64,000 bases of DNA from Litoreibacter sp. (GCA_026710325.1 JAPORH010000116.1:1-64000), one strand, 5' to 3'. Positions 1 to 8,894 are shown, counted from the stretch's first letter. Numbers and translations are program-made. The notes: generated by a model not told the origin, from the sequence alone.

Positions 1-158
1 CGGGCGCTTTCAAGCCCAAAATCGAAGGCTATTTCGCCGTGAGTCGTGTACCGTGGGCTCTCGGGGAACAAAGCCCGAGTGCGAACGCCATATCAAACTT
101 CGCGCACCATTCTGGAAGGTGCGCAGAATGCGTTGCTAACTAACCGGCTTTTTTGTTC
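1..158. other. Left edge, no callable gene
   Basis: The frame starting at base 1 stops at 40-42 and could be the last codons of a gene that enters from the left, but too little remains to identify it. The rest holds two inverted repeats, 60-65/74-79 and 102-108/118-124 (seven perfect pairs, nine-base loop). Neither is followed by a T run on either strand, so I do not call them terminators. Confidence 0.3.
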
Positions 159-248
159 TGGCGGAGGAGGTGGGATTCGAACCCACGGTAGACTTTCACC
201 TACGTCGGTTTTCAAGACCGGTGCATTCAACCACTCTGCCACTCCTCC
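159..248 (-). tRNA. tRNA-Ser (anticodon UGA)
   Basis: Read on the minus strand this is a 90-nt class II tRNA with encoded CCA (159-161). The acceptor arms GGAGGAG (242-248) and CTCCTCC (163-169) pair perfectly, with discriminator G at 162. The anticodon loop CTTGAAA gives UGA (212-214 on the plus strand). The T arm carries GGTTCGAATCC, and there is a long variable arm typical of serine tRNA. It decodes UCA and other UCN codons. It stands alone, facing away from the downstream cell-wall and replication gene cluster. Confidence 0.97.
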
Positions 249-485
249 GACGCGACCCGCTTACTGCCTGGGCAACGATTCTGGAAGGTTAAAAAACCTT
301 TATCTGATTTCGCGCGATGACAGCCAGATCTCGCCGAATAACGCGGGTTTGTCTTTGCAAACCAGCCGAAACGGAATAAACTTCGCCCGAAGAGGGTCGC
401 AAAGGCCACAAAGTAACAGGCAATCCGCACCGATCGCGCCACAGGCACAACAACAAGCGACAGGCGGAAATGAGGGGCAAAAGCA
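249..485. other. Intergenic, promoter region of tRNA-Ser and of the SPOR/DacC operon
   Basis: No gene is visible. A six-base inverted repeat AAGGTT/AACCTT (285-290/295-300, four-A loop) lies upstream of the tRNA in its own direction. A 12-base word (278-289) repeats a word at 109-120 on the other side of the tRNA. A purine-rich Shine-Dalgarno sequence, GAGGGG, lies just before the ATG at 486. Confidence 0.4.
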
Positions 486-2606
486 ATGAAAACCAACACC
501 ATCGCGCCGGTGAGCAATCAAAATTTCATGCGTGCAATACTGTTTTGCGGCTTAGCCCTTGCACTATCGGCATGTGAAGATGGTGAAGGTCTAAACCTCG
601 ACTTCCTTCAAACTGAGCCAAAGACCGAGACCGCAGCCGCAAGCACGACAGCGGCACCGGACGGGGTCATCGAGCAAGACGTCGAAGCGCCAGATATTTT
701 CTCGGTCAACGAGAACGGACTTTGGGACGGTCGCCCTTCACTCGGCGGGACCTGGGTTGCACATCCAGACGTGAAAGACCCGCAGCGTGTGGTGATCAGA
801 AACGCAGATAATGGCAAATCGGTCGTCGGTGCCCTCTTCCGGCGCGAGAGGCTGAATCCCGGGCCAAAACTGCAAGTCAGCTCCGATGCGGCAGAAGCAC
901 TCGGAATGCTGGCCGGGCAACCCGCGAAACTTTCGGTTGTCGCTCTGAAGAAAGAGAAAATTACACCGCCCCCTGTTGTGGCGCCAGTCGATGGCGTTGA
1001 GGACGCGGAAGTGGCCGCCGCAACAGCTGATATCGAAGCCAAGCCGCTCGATGCAGTCGATGTTGCAAGCTCTGCTATTGAGCGCGCAGCTCCTACGCCG
1101 CGTCCAAGCAGCGCAGCCGCGCCAGCCGTTGCGCCAGTTGCCGCAGCCCCAGCAGCAGCCGCCCCTGCTACTACGAACAGTTCGCTGCCCAACCCTTTCA
1201 TTCAAGTTGGAACCTTTTCGGAAAAAGGAAATGCCGACGCGGCCTCAGACCAGCTGCGCAAGGCCGGTATTATTCCAACGGTTAAAAGCAGTTCGGGCGA
1301 GGCAGGCACGCTCTTCCGCGTGTTGGTTGGACCCGCATCGGATATAGACGAACGGAAGGCCCTGCTCACCAAGGTCCAGGGGCTCGGCTTCGAAGACGTA
1401 TTTTTCGCGAACAACTTACCCGACATTAAAGGAGTTCAAGCTGTGATCCGCATTGCCTCCATCTTGCTATCCTTCGCGCTGACGGCTCTCCCAGCTGCGG
1501 CGTTCGAGACGATCGCAAAATCGGCCATCGTTCTCGATGTAAACACCAATCAGACCCTGATGGAAAAGAACGCGGATATGGCGCTTCCGCCCGCGTCCAT
1601 GTCAAAGCTGATGACGCTTTACATGACGTTTGAAGCCTTAAGCGACGGGCGCTGGACGCTAGACAAACGCGTGCCTGTCTCGGAATTTGCAGCTTCTTTT
1701 GGCGGGTCAACCATGTTTCTCGAACCCGGCGATCGCCCGACAGTGGAAGAGCTCATTCGCGGTGTCATCGTCCTCTCGGGCAATGATTCAAGTGTGGCTT
1801 TGGGCGAGGCAATGGCCGGGACAGAGGCCGCATTCGCTCAGCAAATGACGCTGCGCGCCCAAGAGCTGGGCATGACAAGCTCAACATTTGTGAACGCCAG
1901 TGGCTGGCCTGCCGCGGGTCACCGCATGTCGATGCGCGACCTAGCGATCCTCGCCAAAAGGCTGATCCAGGACTTCCCGCAATATTACGGCTATTTTGCC
2001 GAAACCGAGTTCCAATACGAAGACAGCCCGCCCGCGAACCGCTTCAACCGCAATCCACTGCTGAAGCTCAACATCGGCGCGGATGGGCTCAAGACCGGCC
2101 ATACTGAGGAGGCGGGGTTCGGGCTTGTGGGCTCGGCGCAGCGCAGCGGCCGCCGCATTATCTTTGTTTTCTCCGGCCTCGACACCTCAGCACAGCGGGC
2201 GCAAGAGGCCGAAAAAATGACCAACTGGGCCTTCAATCAGTTTGTTGAACGGCAATTGGCTGATGACGGGGTCATCCTGACCGAGGCAGATGTCTGGATG
2301 GGTGAGGTCGCAAAGGTCGGACTTGCAGCGAAGGAAGATGTCAAAGTGCTGATCCCTGTGATCGGTGCGCGCGATGTCAAAACAAAGATCAACTATGTGG
2401 GCCCCTTGGAGGCCCCGATTGAAGCGGGGGACGAAGTCGCGCGACTTGTCGTGACTGTACCGGGCTTCGACGACATCGTGCATCCGCTTGTCGCTACGGA
2501 AACCGTCCCCGAGGGCGGCTTTGCCACACGCCTGCGCACGGCCGCCATGGTGCTTTTGGGTCAGCTGACAGGCGAACTCATGGATCGTGCGGAGACGCTG
2601 TTCTAG
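486..2606 (+). CDS. SPOR-domain lipoprotein read in frame into a D-Ala-D-Ala carboxypeptidase
   Basis: The 706-residue frame has two parts. Residues 1-30 form a lipoprotein signal with lipobox LSAC (Cys30). Residues about 60-155 resemble the RlpA-like part of rhodobacterial SPOR proteins, followed by an Ala/Pro linker and a SPOR domain (about 236-313) that would bind denuded peptidoglycan at the septum. From Val320 a second signal peptide begins, then a penicillin-binding-protein 5/DacC-type peptidase with SMSK (371-374, nucleophile Ser371), SGN (431-433) and KTG (536-538). Peptidases of this kind remove the terminal D-Ala from peptidoglycan stems. In related genomes these are, to my knowledge, two adjacent genes; here no stop separates them. 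An internal start at 1443 probably makes the peptidase separately. The downstream gene tmk abuts. Confidence 0.85.
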   Translation: MKTNTIAPVSNQNFMRAILFCGLALALSACEDGEGLNLDFLQTEPKTETAAASTTAAPDGVIEQDVEAPDIFSVNENGLWDGRPSLGGTWVAHPDVKDPQRVVIRNADNGKSVVGALFRRERLNPGPKLQVSSDAAEALGMLAGQPAKLSVVALKKEKITPPPVVAPVDGVEDAEVAAATADIEAKPLDAVDVASSAIERAAPTPRPSSAAAPAVAPVAAAPAAAAPATTNSSLPNPFIQVGTFSEKGNADAASDQLRKAGIIPTVKSSSGEAGTLFRVLVGPASDIDERKALLTKVQGLGFEDVFFANNLPDIKGVQAVIRIASILLSFALTALPAAAFETIAKSAIVLDVNTNQTLMEKNADMALPPASMSKLMTLYMTFEALSDGRWTLDKRVPVSEFAASFGGSTMFLEPGDRPTVEELIRGVIVLSGNDSSVALGEAMAGTEAAFAQQMTLRAQELGMTSSTFVNASGWPAAGHRMSMRDLAILAKRLIQDFPQYYGYFAETEFQYEDSPPANRFNRNPLLKLNIGADGLKTGHTEEAGFGLVGSAQRSGRRIIFVFSGLDTSAQRAQEAEKMTNWAFNQFVERQLADDGVILTEADVWMGEVAKVGLAAKEDVKVLIPVIGARDVKTKINYVGPLEAPIEAGDEVARLVVTVPGFDDIVHPLVATETVPEGGFATRLRTAAMVLLGQLTGELMDRAETLF
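1428..1445 (+). promoter_or_regulatory. Internal Shine-Dalgarno and GTG start for the DacC-like peptidase
   Basis: AAAGGAG (1428-1434) sits eight bases before an in-frame GTG at 1443-1445. Translation from there gives 387 residues beginning with a normal Sec signal peptide ending near AAA-FE, the usual size for this peptidase family. This site supports separate synthesis of the peptidase although the upstream SPOR frame stays open through it. Confidence 0.75.
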
Positions 2607-3218
2607 GTGTTCATCACGTTTGAGGGGATTGACGGGTCGGGCAAGTCGACCCAGTCGCGACTGCTTGCTGGCCATCTGGAAGCTGCAGGCAGGCAAGTTG
2701 TGCTGACGCGCGAACCGGGTGGCTCTCCTGGAGCGGAGGAAATTCGCAAGTTGCTGGTAGAAGGTGCGACAGACCGCTGGTCCGCTGAGACCGAGATTTT
2801 GCTGTTTACTGCCGCCCGCCGCGACCACCTGGAAAAACGTATCTTACCAGCGTTGCAGGATGGGCAGATCGTCATCTCCGACCGTTTTGCCGACAGCACG
2901 CGTGTCTATCAGGGCGCCACACGTGGGGAGCGGCGCGCGATGGTCGATAGCCTGCATGCACAGATGATCGGAACCGAGCCTGATCTGACATTGATCATCG
3001 ACATGGACCCGGACGCCGCGCTGGAACGGGGCCTTGCACGCGGCAGCGGCGAAGACCGGTTCGAAGAGTTCGGCGCAGAGTTCCAGCATCGCCTGCGCGC
3101 AGGGTTTTTGGCACTCGCCGAAGAAGAGCCCGCCCGCTGCATGATCATAAATGGCAATCGCCCCGCTGATGAAGTGGGTGCGGAGGTGCAAGCGCTTGTG
3201 CTAAGCCGCTTGGCATGA
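2607..3218 (+). CDS. tmk: Thymidylate kinase
   Basis: This enzyme phosphorylates dTMP to dTDP with ATP in the dTTP supply pathway. The 203-residue protein has the P-loop GIDGSGKST (7-15, Lys13), the DRF/DRY-type motif (Asp92-Arg93-Phe94) and an Arg-rich lid near 140-150, all at family-typical positions and length. The start is a GTG immediately after the stop of the peptidase gene, so translational coupling is likely. Its stop overlaps the start of holB by four bases. The peptidase-tmk-holB-TatD-hydrolase order suggests one housekeeping operon. Confidence 0.96.
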   Translation: MFITFEGIDGSGKSTQSRLLAGHLEAAGRQVVLTREPGGSPGAEEIRKLLVEGATDRWSAETEILLFTAARRDHLEKRILPALQDGQIVISDRFADSTRVYQGATRGERRAMVDSLHAQMIGTEPDLTLIIDMDPDAALERGLARGSGEDRFEEFGAEFQHRLRAGFLALAEEEPARCMIINGNRPADEVGAEVQALVLSRLA

Positions 3219-4333
3219 GCGACGAGGACCTCCCCCAACCCGATCAGATCGAAGGCGCACCGCATCCACGGGAAACCGCGCGGCTCATCGGCCAAATTGC
3301 GGCGGAAGATGCCTTCCTATCAGCCTTTAACAGTGACCGGTTGCATCACGCCTGGATGATCACTGGCGCTCAAGGCGTCGGTAAGGCAACGCTCGCTTGG
3401 CGCATTGCACGCTTCCTACTTGCGACGCCAAAAGATGACGGCGGCATGTTCGCAGCCCCTGCCCCATCAACGCTCGACATCCCTGAGAGCCATCCCGTAA
3501 ACGCCCGGATCGCCGCGCTTTCTGAACCCGCGCTCTTTCTGTTACGCCGCCCATGGGATGAGAAGACAAAGAAGCTCAAAACCGTGATTTCCGTCGAGGA
3601 GGTTCGCGGCCTGAAAAGCTTCTTCGCACTCTCCAACCCCGATGGCGGCAGGCGGGTGGTTATTGTCGACGCGGCAGATGAGCTAAACACCTCCTCCGCA
3701 AACGCGTTGTTGAAAGTGCTCGAGGAACCGCCTGCCGATTGTCTGCTGCTTCTAGTTACGCATCAACCGTCCAAACTGCTGCCAACGATCCGCTCCCGAT
3801 GCCGGGAGCTGCGCTGCGGGGAGCTTTCGCCCGATGATATGGCCAAGGCGTTAGAAGCAGCAGGTGCGCAAGTGGGCGATAGTGGCGTCGCACTCTCCCA
3901 ACTGTCGGGCGGTTCCGTTGGCGAGGCTTTCCGCCTCCTCAATCTCGACGGTTTGACACTTTACAAAGAGCTCACTGCCCTGATCGAGACCTTCCCAAGG
4001 CTCGACAGAAGCGCCGCGCTAAAATTCGCCGAGAAAGCCGCCGGGCGCGGGGCCGAAGCGCGGTTTGATCTGATGCTGCTCCTTATGGATGTGGCGCTTT
4101 CGCGACTAGCGCGCGCCGGGTTGGGGTTGATAGATACGCAAGTCGCCTCCGGCGAGCTGCGCATGCTCGCACGACTTTCGCCTAATGAGGTGGCATCGCG
4201 GAGTTGGGCGGAGCTTTCAGCAAAATCTTCCGCCCGCGCGCGTCACGGCCAAGCCGTGAACCTTGACCCCTCTTCCCTGATCCTAGATATGCTTCTGTCA
4301 ATGAATGACGTGGCGGGCCGCACCGCCGCTTGA
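3215..4333 (+). CDS. holB: DNA polymerase III subunit delta prime
   Basis: This is a clamp-loader subunit that helps load the sliding clamp at replication forks. The 372 residues show an AAA+ fold with a P-loop-like GAQGVGKAT (51-59), an ANALLKVLEEPP motif and the SRC sensor motif (RSRCREL), then a helical C-terminal collar domain. Length fits the alphaproteobacterial protein. It starts at the ATGA overlap with tmk, and its stop overlaps a TTG and the Shine-Dalgarno region of the TatD gene. Confidence 0.94.
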   Translation: MSDEDLPQPDQIEGAPHPRETARLIGQIAAEDAFLSAFNSDRLHHAWMITGAQGVGKATLAWRIARFLLATPKDDGGMFAAPAPSTLDIPESHPVNARIAALSEPALFLLRRPWDEKTKKLKTVISVEEVRGLKSFFALSNPDGGRRVVIVDAADELNTSSANALLKVLEEPPADCLLLLVTHQPSKLLPTIRSRCRELRCGELSPDDMAKALEAAGAQVGDSGVALSQLSGGSVGEAFRLLNLDGLTLYKELTALIETFPRLDRSAALKFAEKAAGRGAEARFDLMLLLMDVALSRLARAGLGLIDTQVASGELRMLARLSPNEVASRSWAELSAKSSARARHGQAVNLDPSSLILDMLLSMNDVAGRTAA

Positions 4334-4341
4334 GAGGCGCG

Positions 4342-5130
4342 ATGACACCCCCAGAGATCACTGACAGCCATTGCCACCTCGACTTCCCCGATTTTGATGA
4401 AGATCGTGACGCGCTGATTGCCCGCGCCCATGAGGCAGGCGTCACCCGCATGGTCACGATCTGCACCAAGCTGCGGCTGGAACCTCAGGTGCGCGCCATC
4501 GCAGAGACCTATGACAGCGTCTTCTATGCCGCCGGCACCCATCCTATGAGCGCCGCCGATGAGCCCATGGCCACGGTTGATGAGCTTGTGAAGCTCGCCG
4601 CCCATCCTAAATTCGTAGGTATCGGCGAAAGCGGGCTCGACTACCACTACACCGCCGACAGCAAGGATGTGCAGCAAGAAAGCCTAAAGGTTCATATCGA
4701 GGCCGCACGTCAAACCGGCTTGCCTCTCATCATTCATGCCCGCGCCGCCGATGAGGACATGGCACGCATTCTGACTGATGAATTCAAGACCGGCGCCTAT
4801 ACCTGCGTGATGCATTGCTTTTCTTCGAGCAAAGAGCTGGCACAAGCCGCGCTTGATCTGGGCTTTTACCTGTCCATGTCCGGCATCGCTGCATTCCCCA
4901 AAAGCCAAGAGCTGCGCGATATCTTCGCGATTGCCCCGGTTGACCGCATCCTCGTTGAGACCGATGCGCCTTATCTCGCGCCGCCGCCCTTCCGGGGCAA
5001 GCGCAACGAGCCGGGCTACACCGCACATACGGCAAAGGTTGGGGCGGAAGTCTTCGGCATGGACTACGTCGATTTCGCGGCTCAGACAGAGGCCAATTTC
5101 AACCGCCTCTTTACCAAGGCAGCCGCATGA
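4342..5130 (+). CDS. TatD family metal-dependent DNase
   Basis: Members of this family are metal-dependent deoxyribonucleases/exonucleases of the amidohydrolase-like TIM-barrel fold. The protein has the N-terminal SHCHLDF metal motif (residues 9-15 from the chosen start), GESGLDYHY, an IIHAR strand with a further ligand, and ETDAPYLAP near the C-terminus. I chose the ATG at 4342 (262 residues), which has GAGAGG upstream; a TTG at 4330 in the same frame would add four residues. It overlaps the next gene by ATGA. Confidence 0.92.
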   Translation: MTPPEITDSHCHLDFPDFDEDRDALIARAHEAGVTRMVTICTKLRLEPQVRAIAETYDSVFYAAGTHPMSAADEPMATVDELVKLAAHPKFVGIGESGLDYHYTADSKDVQQESLKVHIEAARQTGLPLIIHARAADEDMARILTDEFKTGAYTCVMHCFSSSKELAQAALDLGFYLSMSGIAAFPKSQELRDIFAIAPVDRILVETDAPYLAPPPFRGKRNEPGYTAHTAKVGAEVFGMDYVDFAAQTEANFNRLFTKAAA

Positions 5131-5927
5131 GACGGCGCTTCACGATACTCGGATGTGGCTCCTCCGGTGGCGTCCCGCGCCTCGGCGGACATTGGGGCGA
5201 TTGCGACCCAGAAAACCCGAAAAACCGGCGTAGGCGCTGTTCGCTGCTGGTCGAGCAAATCGGGCCGGACGGCACCACCACCGTGCTCATCGACACATCA
5301 CCTGACCTGCGCGGGCAGCTGCTCGACGCCGAAGTCGGACGGCTCGACGGCGTCGTTTACACCCACGCCCATGCCGACCATGTGCATGGCATCGATGATC
5401 TGCGCATGATCGTCTTCAACATGCGCGAGCGGGTTCAGGTTTGGGCGGACGCCTCAACCTCAGAAGCGCTGGAAGCGCGCTTCGGCTATGTGTTCAAAAC
5501 GCCGCCCGGTTCCGGTTATCCACCCATATTGGAGCTCAACCCGATCGAGGGCGATGTCACGATCAACGGCCCAGGTGGGGAGATCACCTTCACCCCGTTC
5601 GAGGTGCAGCACGGCACAATCCGTTCTCTCGGTTTCCGCATTGATGATGTCGCCTACCTGCCCGATGTCTCAGACCTCGATACAGGTCGCAAAGCCATGC
5701 ATGGGCTCGATTGGTTGGTCATCGACGCGCTCCGCCGAACGCCGCATCCGAGCCATTCGCATCTAGACAACACGCTTGAGTGGATTGCCGATCTAAAACC
5801 GCGTCAGGCCGTGCTGACCAATATGCATGTCGACCTCGACTATGAGACGGTGAAAGCGGAGACGCCCAAAAACGTGACCCCCGCCTATGACGGCATGGCC
5901 TTTGAGATCATGACCATAGATACATGA
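5127..5927 (+). CDS. Metallo-beta-lactamase-fold hydrolase, PhnP-like
   Basis: The 266-residue protein opens with GCGSSGGVPR and an Arg-rich stretch typical of PhnP-related phosphodiesterases. It carries the intact metal motif HAHADH (80-85) and C-terminal histidines including the pair of the HSHLD segment. PhnP proper cleaves a cyclic ribosyl phosphate in phosphonate breakdown, but no phn gene is near. In this housekeeping context the substrate cannot be assigned. Both ends overlap neighbours by ATGA, so it is co-transcribed with the TatD and AEC genes. Confidence 0.88.
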   Translation: MRRRFTILGCGSSGGVPRLGGHWGDCDPENPKNRRRRCSLLVEQIGPDGTTTVLIDTSPDLRGQLLDAEVGRLDGVVYTHAHADHVHGIDDLRMIVFNMRERVQVWADASTSEALEARFGYVFKTPPGSGYPPILELNPIEGDVTINGPGGEITFTPFEVQHGTIRSLGFRIDDVAYLPDVSDLDTGRKAMHGLDWLVIDALRRTPHPSHSHLDNTLEWIADLKPRQAVLTNMHVDLDYETVKAETPKNVTPAYDGMAFEIMTIDT

Positions 5928-6853
5928 GCGACCTGATTTCCGTCATCTTACCGGTCTTTCTAGTGATCGGGGCGGGCTATCTGGCGGTAAAGTTCAGAAC
6001 CTTCCCCGAAAGCGGTGTCGATGGGTTGATGAAGTTCACACAAAGCTTTGCGATCCCATGCCTGCTGTTCAAAGCCATCGCTGAACTTGAACTGGGTATC
6101 TATTTCACTGCGCCGCTTCTGGCCTCCTACTACCTGCCCTGCATTGCGATGTTTGTACTGGGCATCATCGGCGCTCGCATGTTCTTTGGAAGACCGTGGG
6201 AGGACAGCGTCGCTATCGGTTTCGCTTGTATGTTCGCGAATTCGGTGCTGCTGGGCCTGCCTATCATGGAGCGCGCCTATGGCGCCGACGCACTTGACCC
6301 GAACTACGCGCTTATCGCGTTGAACGCGCCCATTTGCTACGGGCTTGGGATCACTGTCATGGAGACCGTCAAGCATCGCGGCCAGCCGCTATTTGCAACG
6401 CTGAAGGCCGTCAGCAATGCCATGGTCCATAACGCGCTGATCTGGGGATTGGCTTTGGGATTCATCGTCAATCTCAGTGAGATTTCAATTCCACAGGTTG
6501 CTGGCGATGCCCTGGATCTGATGATCCGAGCGGCGCTTCCTGCTGCGATTTTCGGCATGGGGGGCGTGCTTGCGCAATACAAGTTTGAGGGTGACCTTGG
6601 TCCCGTCATCATGATCTGCGGACTAACGCTGCTGTTGCGCCCCGCAATGTCTTACGGGTTGGTGTCAGGCTTCGGTTTGGATGTCCCCGCCACAAGGTCT
6701 TCTGTGCTTACAGCCGCGATGGCGCCAGGCATCAACGCTTATGTTTTTGCCAACATGTACGGTGTTGCCAAACGGGTCGCTGCTTCGGCCGTCTTGGCTG
6801 CTACGGCCCTTTCAATTCTGTCCATAACCGGCTGGCTATTGTTGCTACCCTAA
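5924..6853 (+). CDS. AEC family transporter
   Basis: This is a polytopic inner-membrane protein of 309 residues with about ten hydrophobic segments, resembling the auxin efflux carrier/malonate permease-like family of secondary transporters. The N-terminal ISVILPVFLVIGAGY and the mid-protein conserved Asn/Pro segments fit the family. Substrates vary and cannot be read from sequence. It begins inside the stop of the hydrolase gene and ends four bases into the convergent Hint-domain gene, so this is the end of the plus-strand operon. Confidence 0.88.
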   Translation: MSDLISVILPVFLVIGAGYLAVKFRTFPESGVDGLMKFTQSFAIPCLLFKAIAELELGIYFTAPLLASYYLPCIAMFVLGIIGARMFFGRPWEDSVAIGFACMFANSVLLGLPIMERAYGADALDPNYALIALNAPICYGLGITVMETVKHRGQPLFATLKAVSNAMVHNALIWGLALGFIVNLSEISIPQVAGDALDLMIRAALPAAIFGMGGVLAQYKFEGDLGPVIMICGLTLLLRPAMSYGLVSGFGLDVPATRSSVLTAAMAPGINAYVFANMYGVAKRVAASAVLAATALSILSITGWLLLLP

Positions 6854-7857
6854 AGCGCCATCATGGCGTGAAGCTCATGTGTCTTGAGCGCACGCAGCGC
6901 CGTTTGATCAACGTCACGTTCGGCCAAAAGCGCCGCGAGTTCGGGCCCGCCGTCGCCCGGCCCGAACAAGGCCAACGCATCCGCTGTGAACAAGCTTTCG
7001 GTCAAAGCACCCTCCGACCAGATCAGCTCATGTTCATCAAACATAAGGTGGAAATAGGTGACAAACCCGCCCTCTCGACGGGTCACACCAGCGGCTCCGA
7101 CAAAAGCATGAGCGGGCGCCAGTACAGCCTCCTCGCCGAACAGCAGATCAGGACGCCAGCCCGACACCAAAACACGGTGCTGTGGGGACACCAGAAGCGG
7201 CTCGGGATTGCCCAAAACACCAGGGGCAAAGCGGATCGGTGCAAAGCGCTCTATGGCGGGATAGGTGCAGGACCCAACCCAGCGAAGAGGCTGCGCGCCA
7301 TTTCCCAAAGTCTCAACCAAATCACCCGGGCGCAGGGTTTCGACCCGCTGTTCGCCCAAAGGCGTCAAAATGCGTGTTCCTTTCGCGAAGCAAGGCGGCG
7401 TGGCGTAGTCCACATTGTCAAAAACAGGGCCTTCCTGCGCCGCCGTCACCGTTAGCGGGACCCCAATCGGGGGGAAGCCAGCGACCGGACCGATGAAAGC
7501 CAGAGCCTCCACGGTGGCATAGGACGGGGAGCCGTTGTTCACGTTAAAGGCGATGATGGTGTAGTTATTGGTGCCATCGGTCACAGTGAAGGAATATTCG
7601 GCCTCGACCCGCGTCCCTGCTGAGAAGGTCTCACCGTCGATCGTGGTCTCATTTGTCAGATTCTGCCCGGACCCACCATTGTCCTCAAAATCATCATCAT
7701 TGTCGGTGATCGAAATCGGCACCCACGAGTTGTTGTTGAGCGTAATTGTTTCGCCCACAAGATGGGAGCCATCCCCTTGCGTAACGCCATCCAACTGCTC
7801 ACCACCGGAAACGGTGATGTTAGATTCAGCCAACGTATAGATATCATATGTGGGCAT
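6850..7857 (-). CDS. Hint-domain protein
   Basis: The 335-residue protein has an N-terminal part (1-150) rich in Asn, Asp, Gly and Thr with short beta-type repeats, then a Hint (hedgehog/intein) domain starting at Cys156 in PPCFAKGTRI, with GDLVET and a later PQHRVLV block. Hint domains perform self-cleavage at their N-terminal Cys. Proteins of this layout are common and little studied in Rhodobacterales and are thought to be exported. No classical signal peptide is seen, which would suit an unconventional secretion route. The gene stands alone between two convergent or co-directional units. Confidence 0.86.
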   Translation of the reverse strand: MPTYDIYTLAESNITVSGGEQLDGVTQGDGSHLVGETITLNNNSWVPISITDNDDDFEDNGGSGQNLTNETTIDGETFSAGTRVEAEYSFTVTDGTNNYTIIAFNVNNGSPSYATVEALAFIGPVAGFPPIGVPLTVTAAQEGPVFDNVDYATPPCFAKGTRILTPLGEQRVETLRPGDLVETLGNGAQPLRWVGSCTYPAIERFAPIRFAPGVLGNPEPLLVSPQHRVLVSGWRPDLLFGEEAVLAPAHAFVGAAGVTRREGGFVTYFHLMFDEHELIWSEGALTESLFTADALALFGPGDGGPELAALLAERDVDQTALRALKTHELHAMMAL

Positions 7858-7976
7858 AGGTACTCAGACTCGCGACAGTAAAACAGCCGGAGTATTCCAG
7901 CCGCAGATGGACACCGAATGACCATATCGGGGCCAAACAGGGGCAATCGCGGGGAAATTTTGCGTGAAAAGGGCGC
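7858..7976. other. Intergenic, upstream of the Hint gene and downstream of the ABC operon
   Basis: This gap lies between the permease stop and the Hint-gene start, both minus strand. The Hint gene probably has its own promoter here. I see no convincing terminator for the ABC operon. Confidence 0.3.
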
Positions 7977-8888
7977 TTAGCCTGGTGAAATACCGCGCAA
8001 CCGTTCGGACCGGCGGCGGAGCAGCTCCACTGTCGTCAGCAGCAGGATTGAGATGATCACGAGGATCGTTGCCACCGACAGGATTGCCGGGCTGATCTGC
8101 TCCCGGATGCCATTCCACATCTGGCGCGGGATGGTCTGCTGGTCGTGCGCAGCTACAAATAGGACCACTACGACCTCGTCAAAGCTGGTAACAAAGGCAA
8201 ACAGCGCGCCTGAGATCACACCCGGCAGGATCAGTGGCATGGTGATCTTGAAAAATGTCGTCGTCGGGTTTGCACCAAGGTTTGCCGCAGCCCGCGTGAG
8301 CGAGTGGTCAAAGCCCACCAGGGTCGCCGTCACCGTGATGATCACGAAGGGAATCCCAAGCGTCGCATGCGCCATGATGATACCCGCATAAGTGTTGGCG
8401 AGCCCTGTGGCAGAGTAGAAGAAGAACAGGCCCGTCGCAGTGATGATGATCGGCACGATCATGGGCGAAATCAGAATGGCCATGATCGCCCTCCGGTAGG
8501 GCATTTCAGGCCGGGATAGCCCAAGGGCCGCCACCGTGCCCAAGACAGTCGCCAATAATGTCGAGAAGAACCCGATAATGACCGAGTTCTTTGCCGCCGA
8601 TATCCAGTTCGCATTGGCCCAAGCATCCGCCCACCAGCTGCCATCGCGCGGCGCGTCGGGCTCCAACATGCCGAAGGTCAACAAAAGGTCATACCAGCGC
8701 GCCGAATAGCCTGTGGGTTCCAGCTTCAACATCTTCTCAGTGAAGGTGAAGTAGGGCTCCGCGTTGAAACTCAGCGGGATGACGATCAGGATCGGCGCGA
8801 TCAGGAACAGAAAGATCAGAAAGCAGATCACCAGATAGGTGTAGTGCCAAACGCGCTCCAGGGTCGATGCATGTGTCGGTAAGGCCAT
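7977..8888 (-). CDS. ABC transporter permease, PotC type
   Basis: This inner-membrane permease of 303 residues has six hydrophobic segments and a conserved cytoplasmic EAA-like loop (AAANLGANPTTTFFKITMP) that contacts the ATPase. It pairs with the upstream PotB-type permease to form the channel of a spermidine/putrescine-class importer. The start lies six bases after the stop of the partner gene, indicating translational coupling. Last gene of the four-gene operon. Confidence 0.92.
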   Translation of the reverse strand: MALPTHASTLERVWHYTYLVICFLIFLFLIAPILIVIPLSFNAEPYFTFTEKMLKLEPTGYSARWYDLLLTFGMLEPDAPRDGSWWADAWANANWISAAKNSVIIGFFSTLLATVLGTVAALGLSRPEMPYRRAIMAILISPMIVPIIITATGLFFFYSATGLANTYAGIIMAHATLGIPFVIITVTATLVGFDHSLTRAAANLGANPTTTFFKITMPLILPGVISGALFAFVTSFDEVVVVLFVAAHDQQTIPRQMWNGIREQISPAILSVATILVIISILLLTTVELLRRRSERLRGISPG

Positions 8889-8894
8889 GTCAGA

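Noticed and set aside
60-124. Two inverted repeats at the left edge considered as terminators
   Set aside because: Neither is followed by a T run on either strand and the gene they would serve is not visible.
46-489. 147-codon plus-strand frame across the left edge
   Set aside because: It runs antisense through the tRNA-Ser gene and has no domain or signal; it is chance coding capacity.
5127-5927. Assignment of the PhnP-like gene to phosphonate breakdown
   Set aside because: No C-P lyase genes are nearby and the gene lies in a housekeeping operon.
7371-7395. Hint domain considered as an intein
   Set aside because: The sequence after the domain lacks a C-terminal extein and the His-Asn splice end; the host part is not an essential enzyme.
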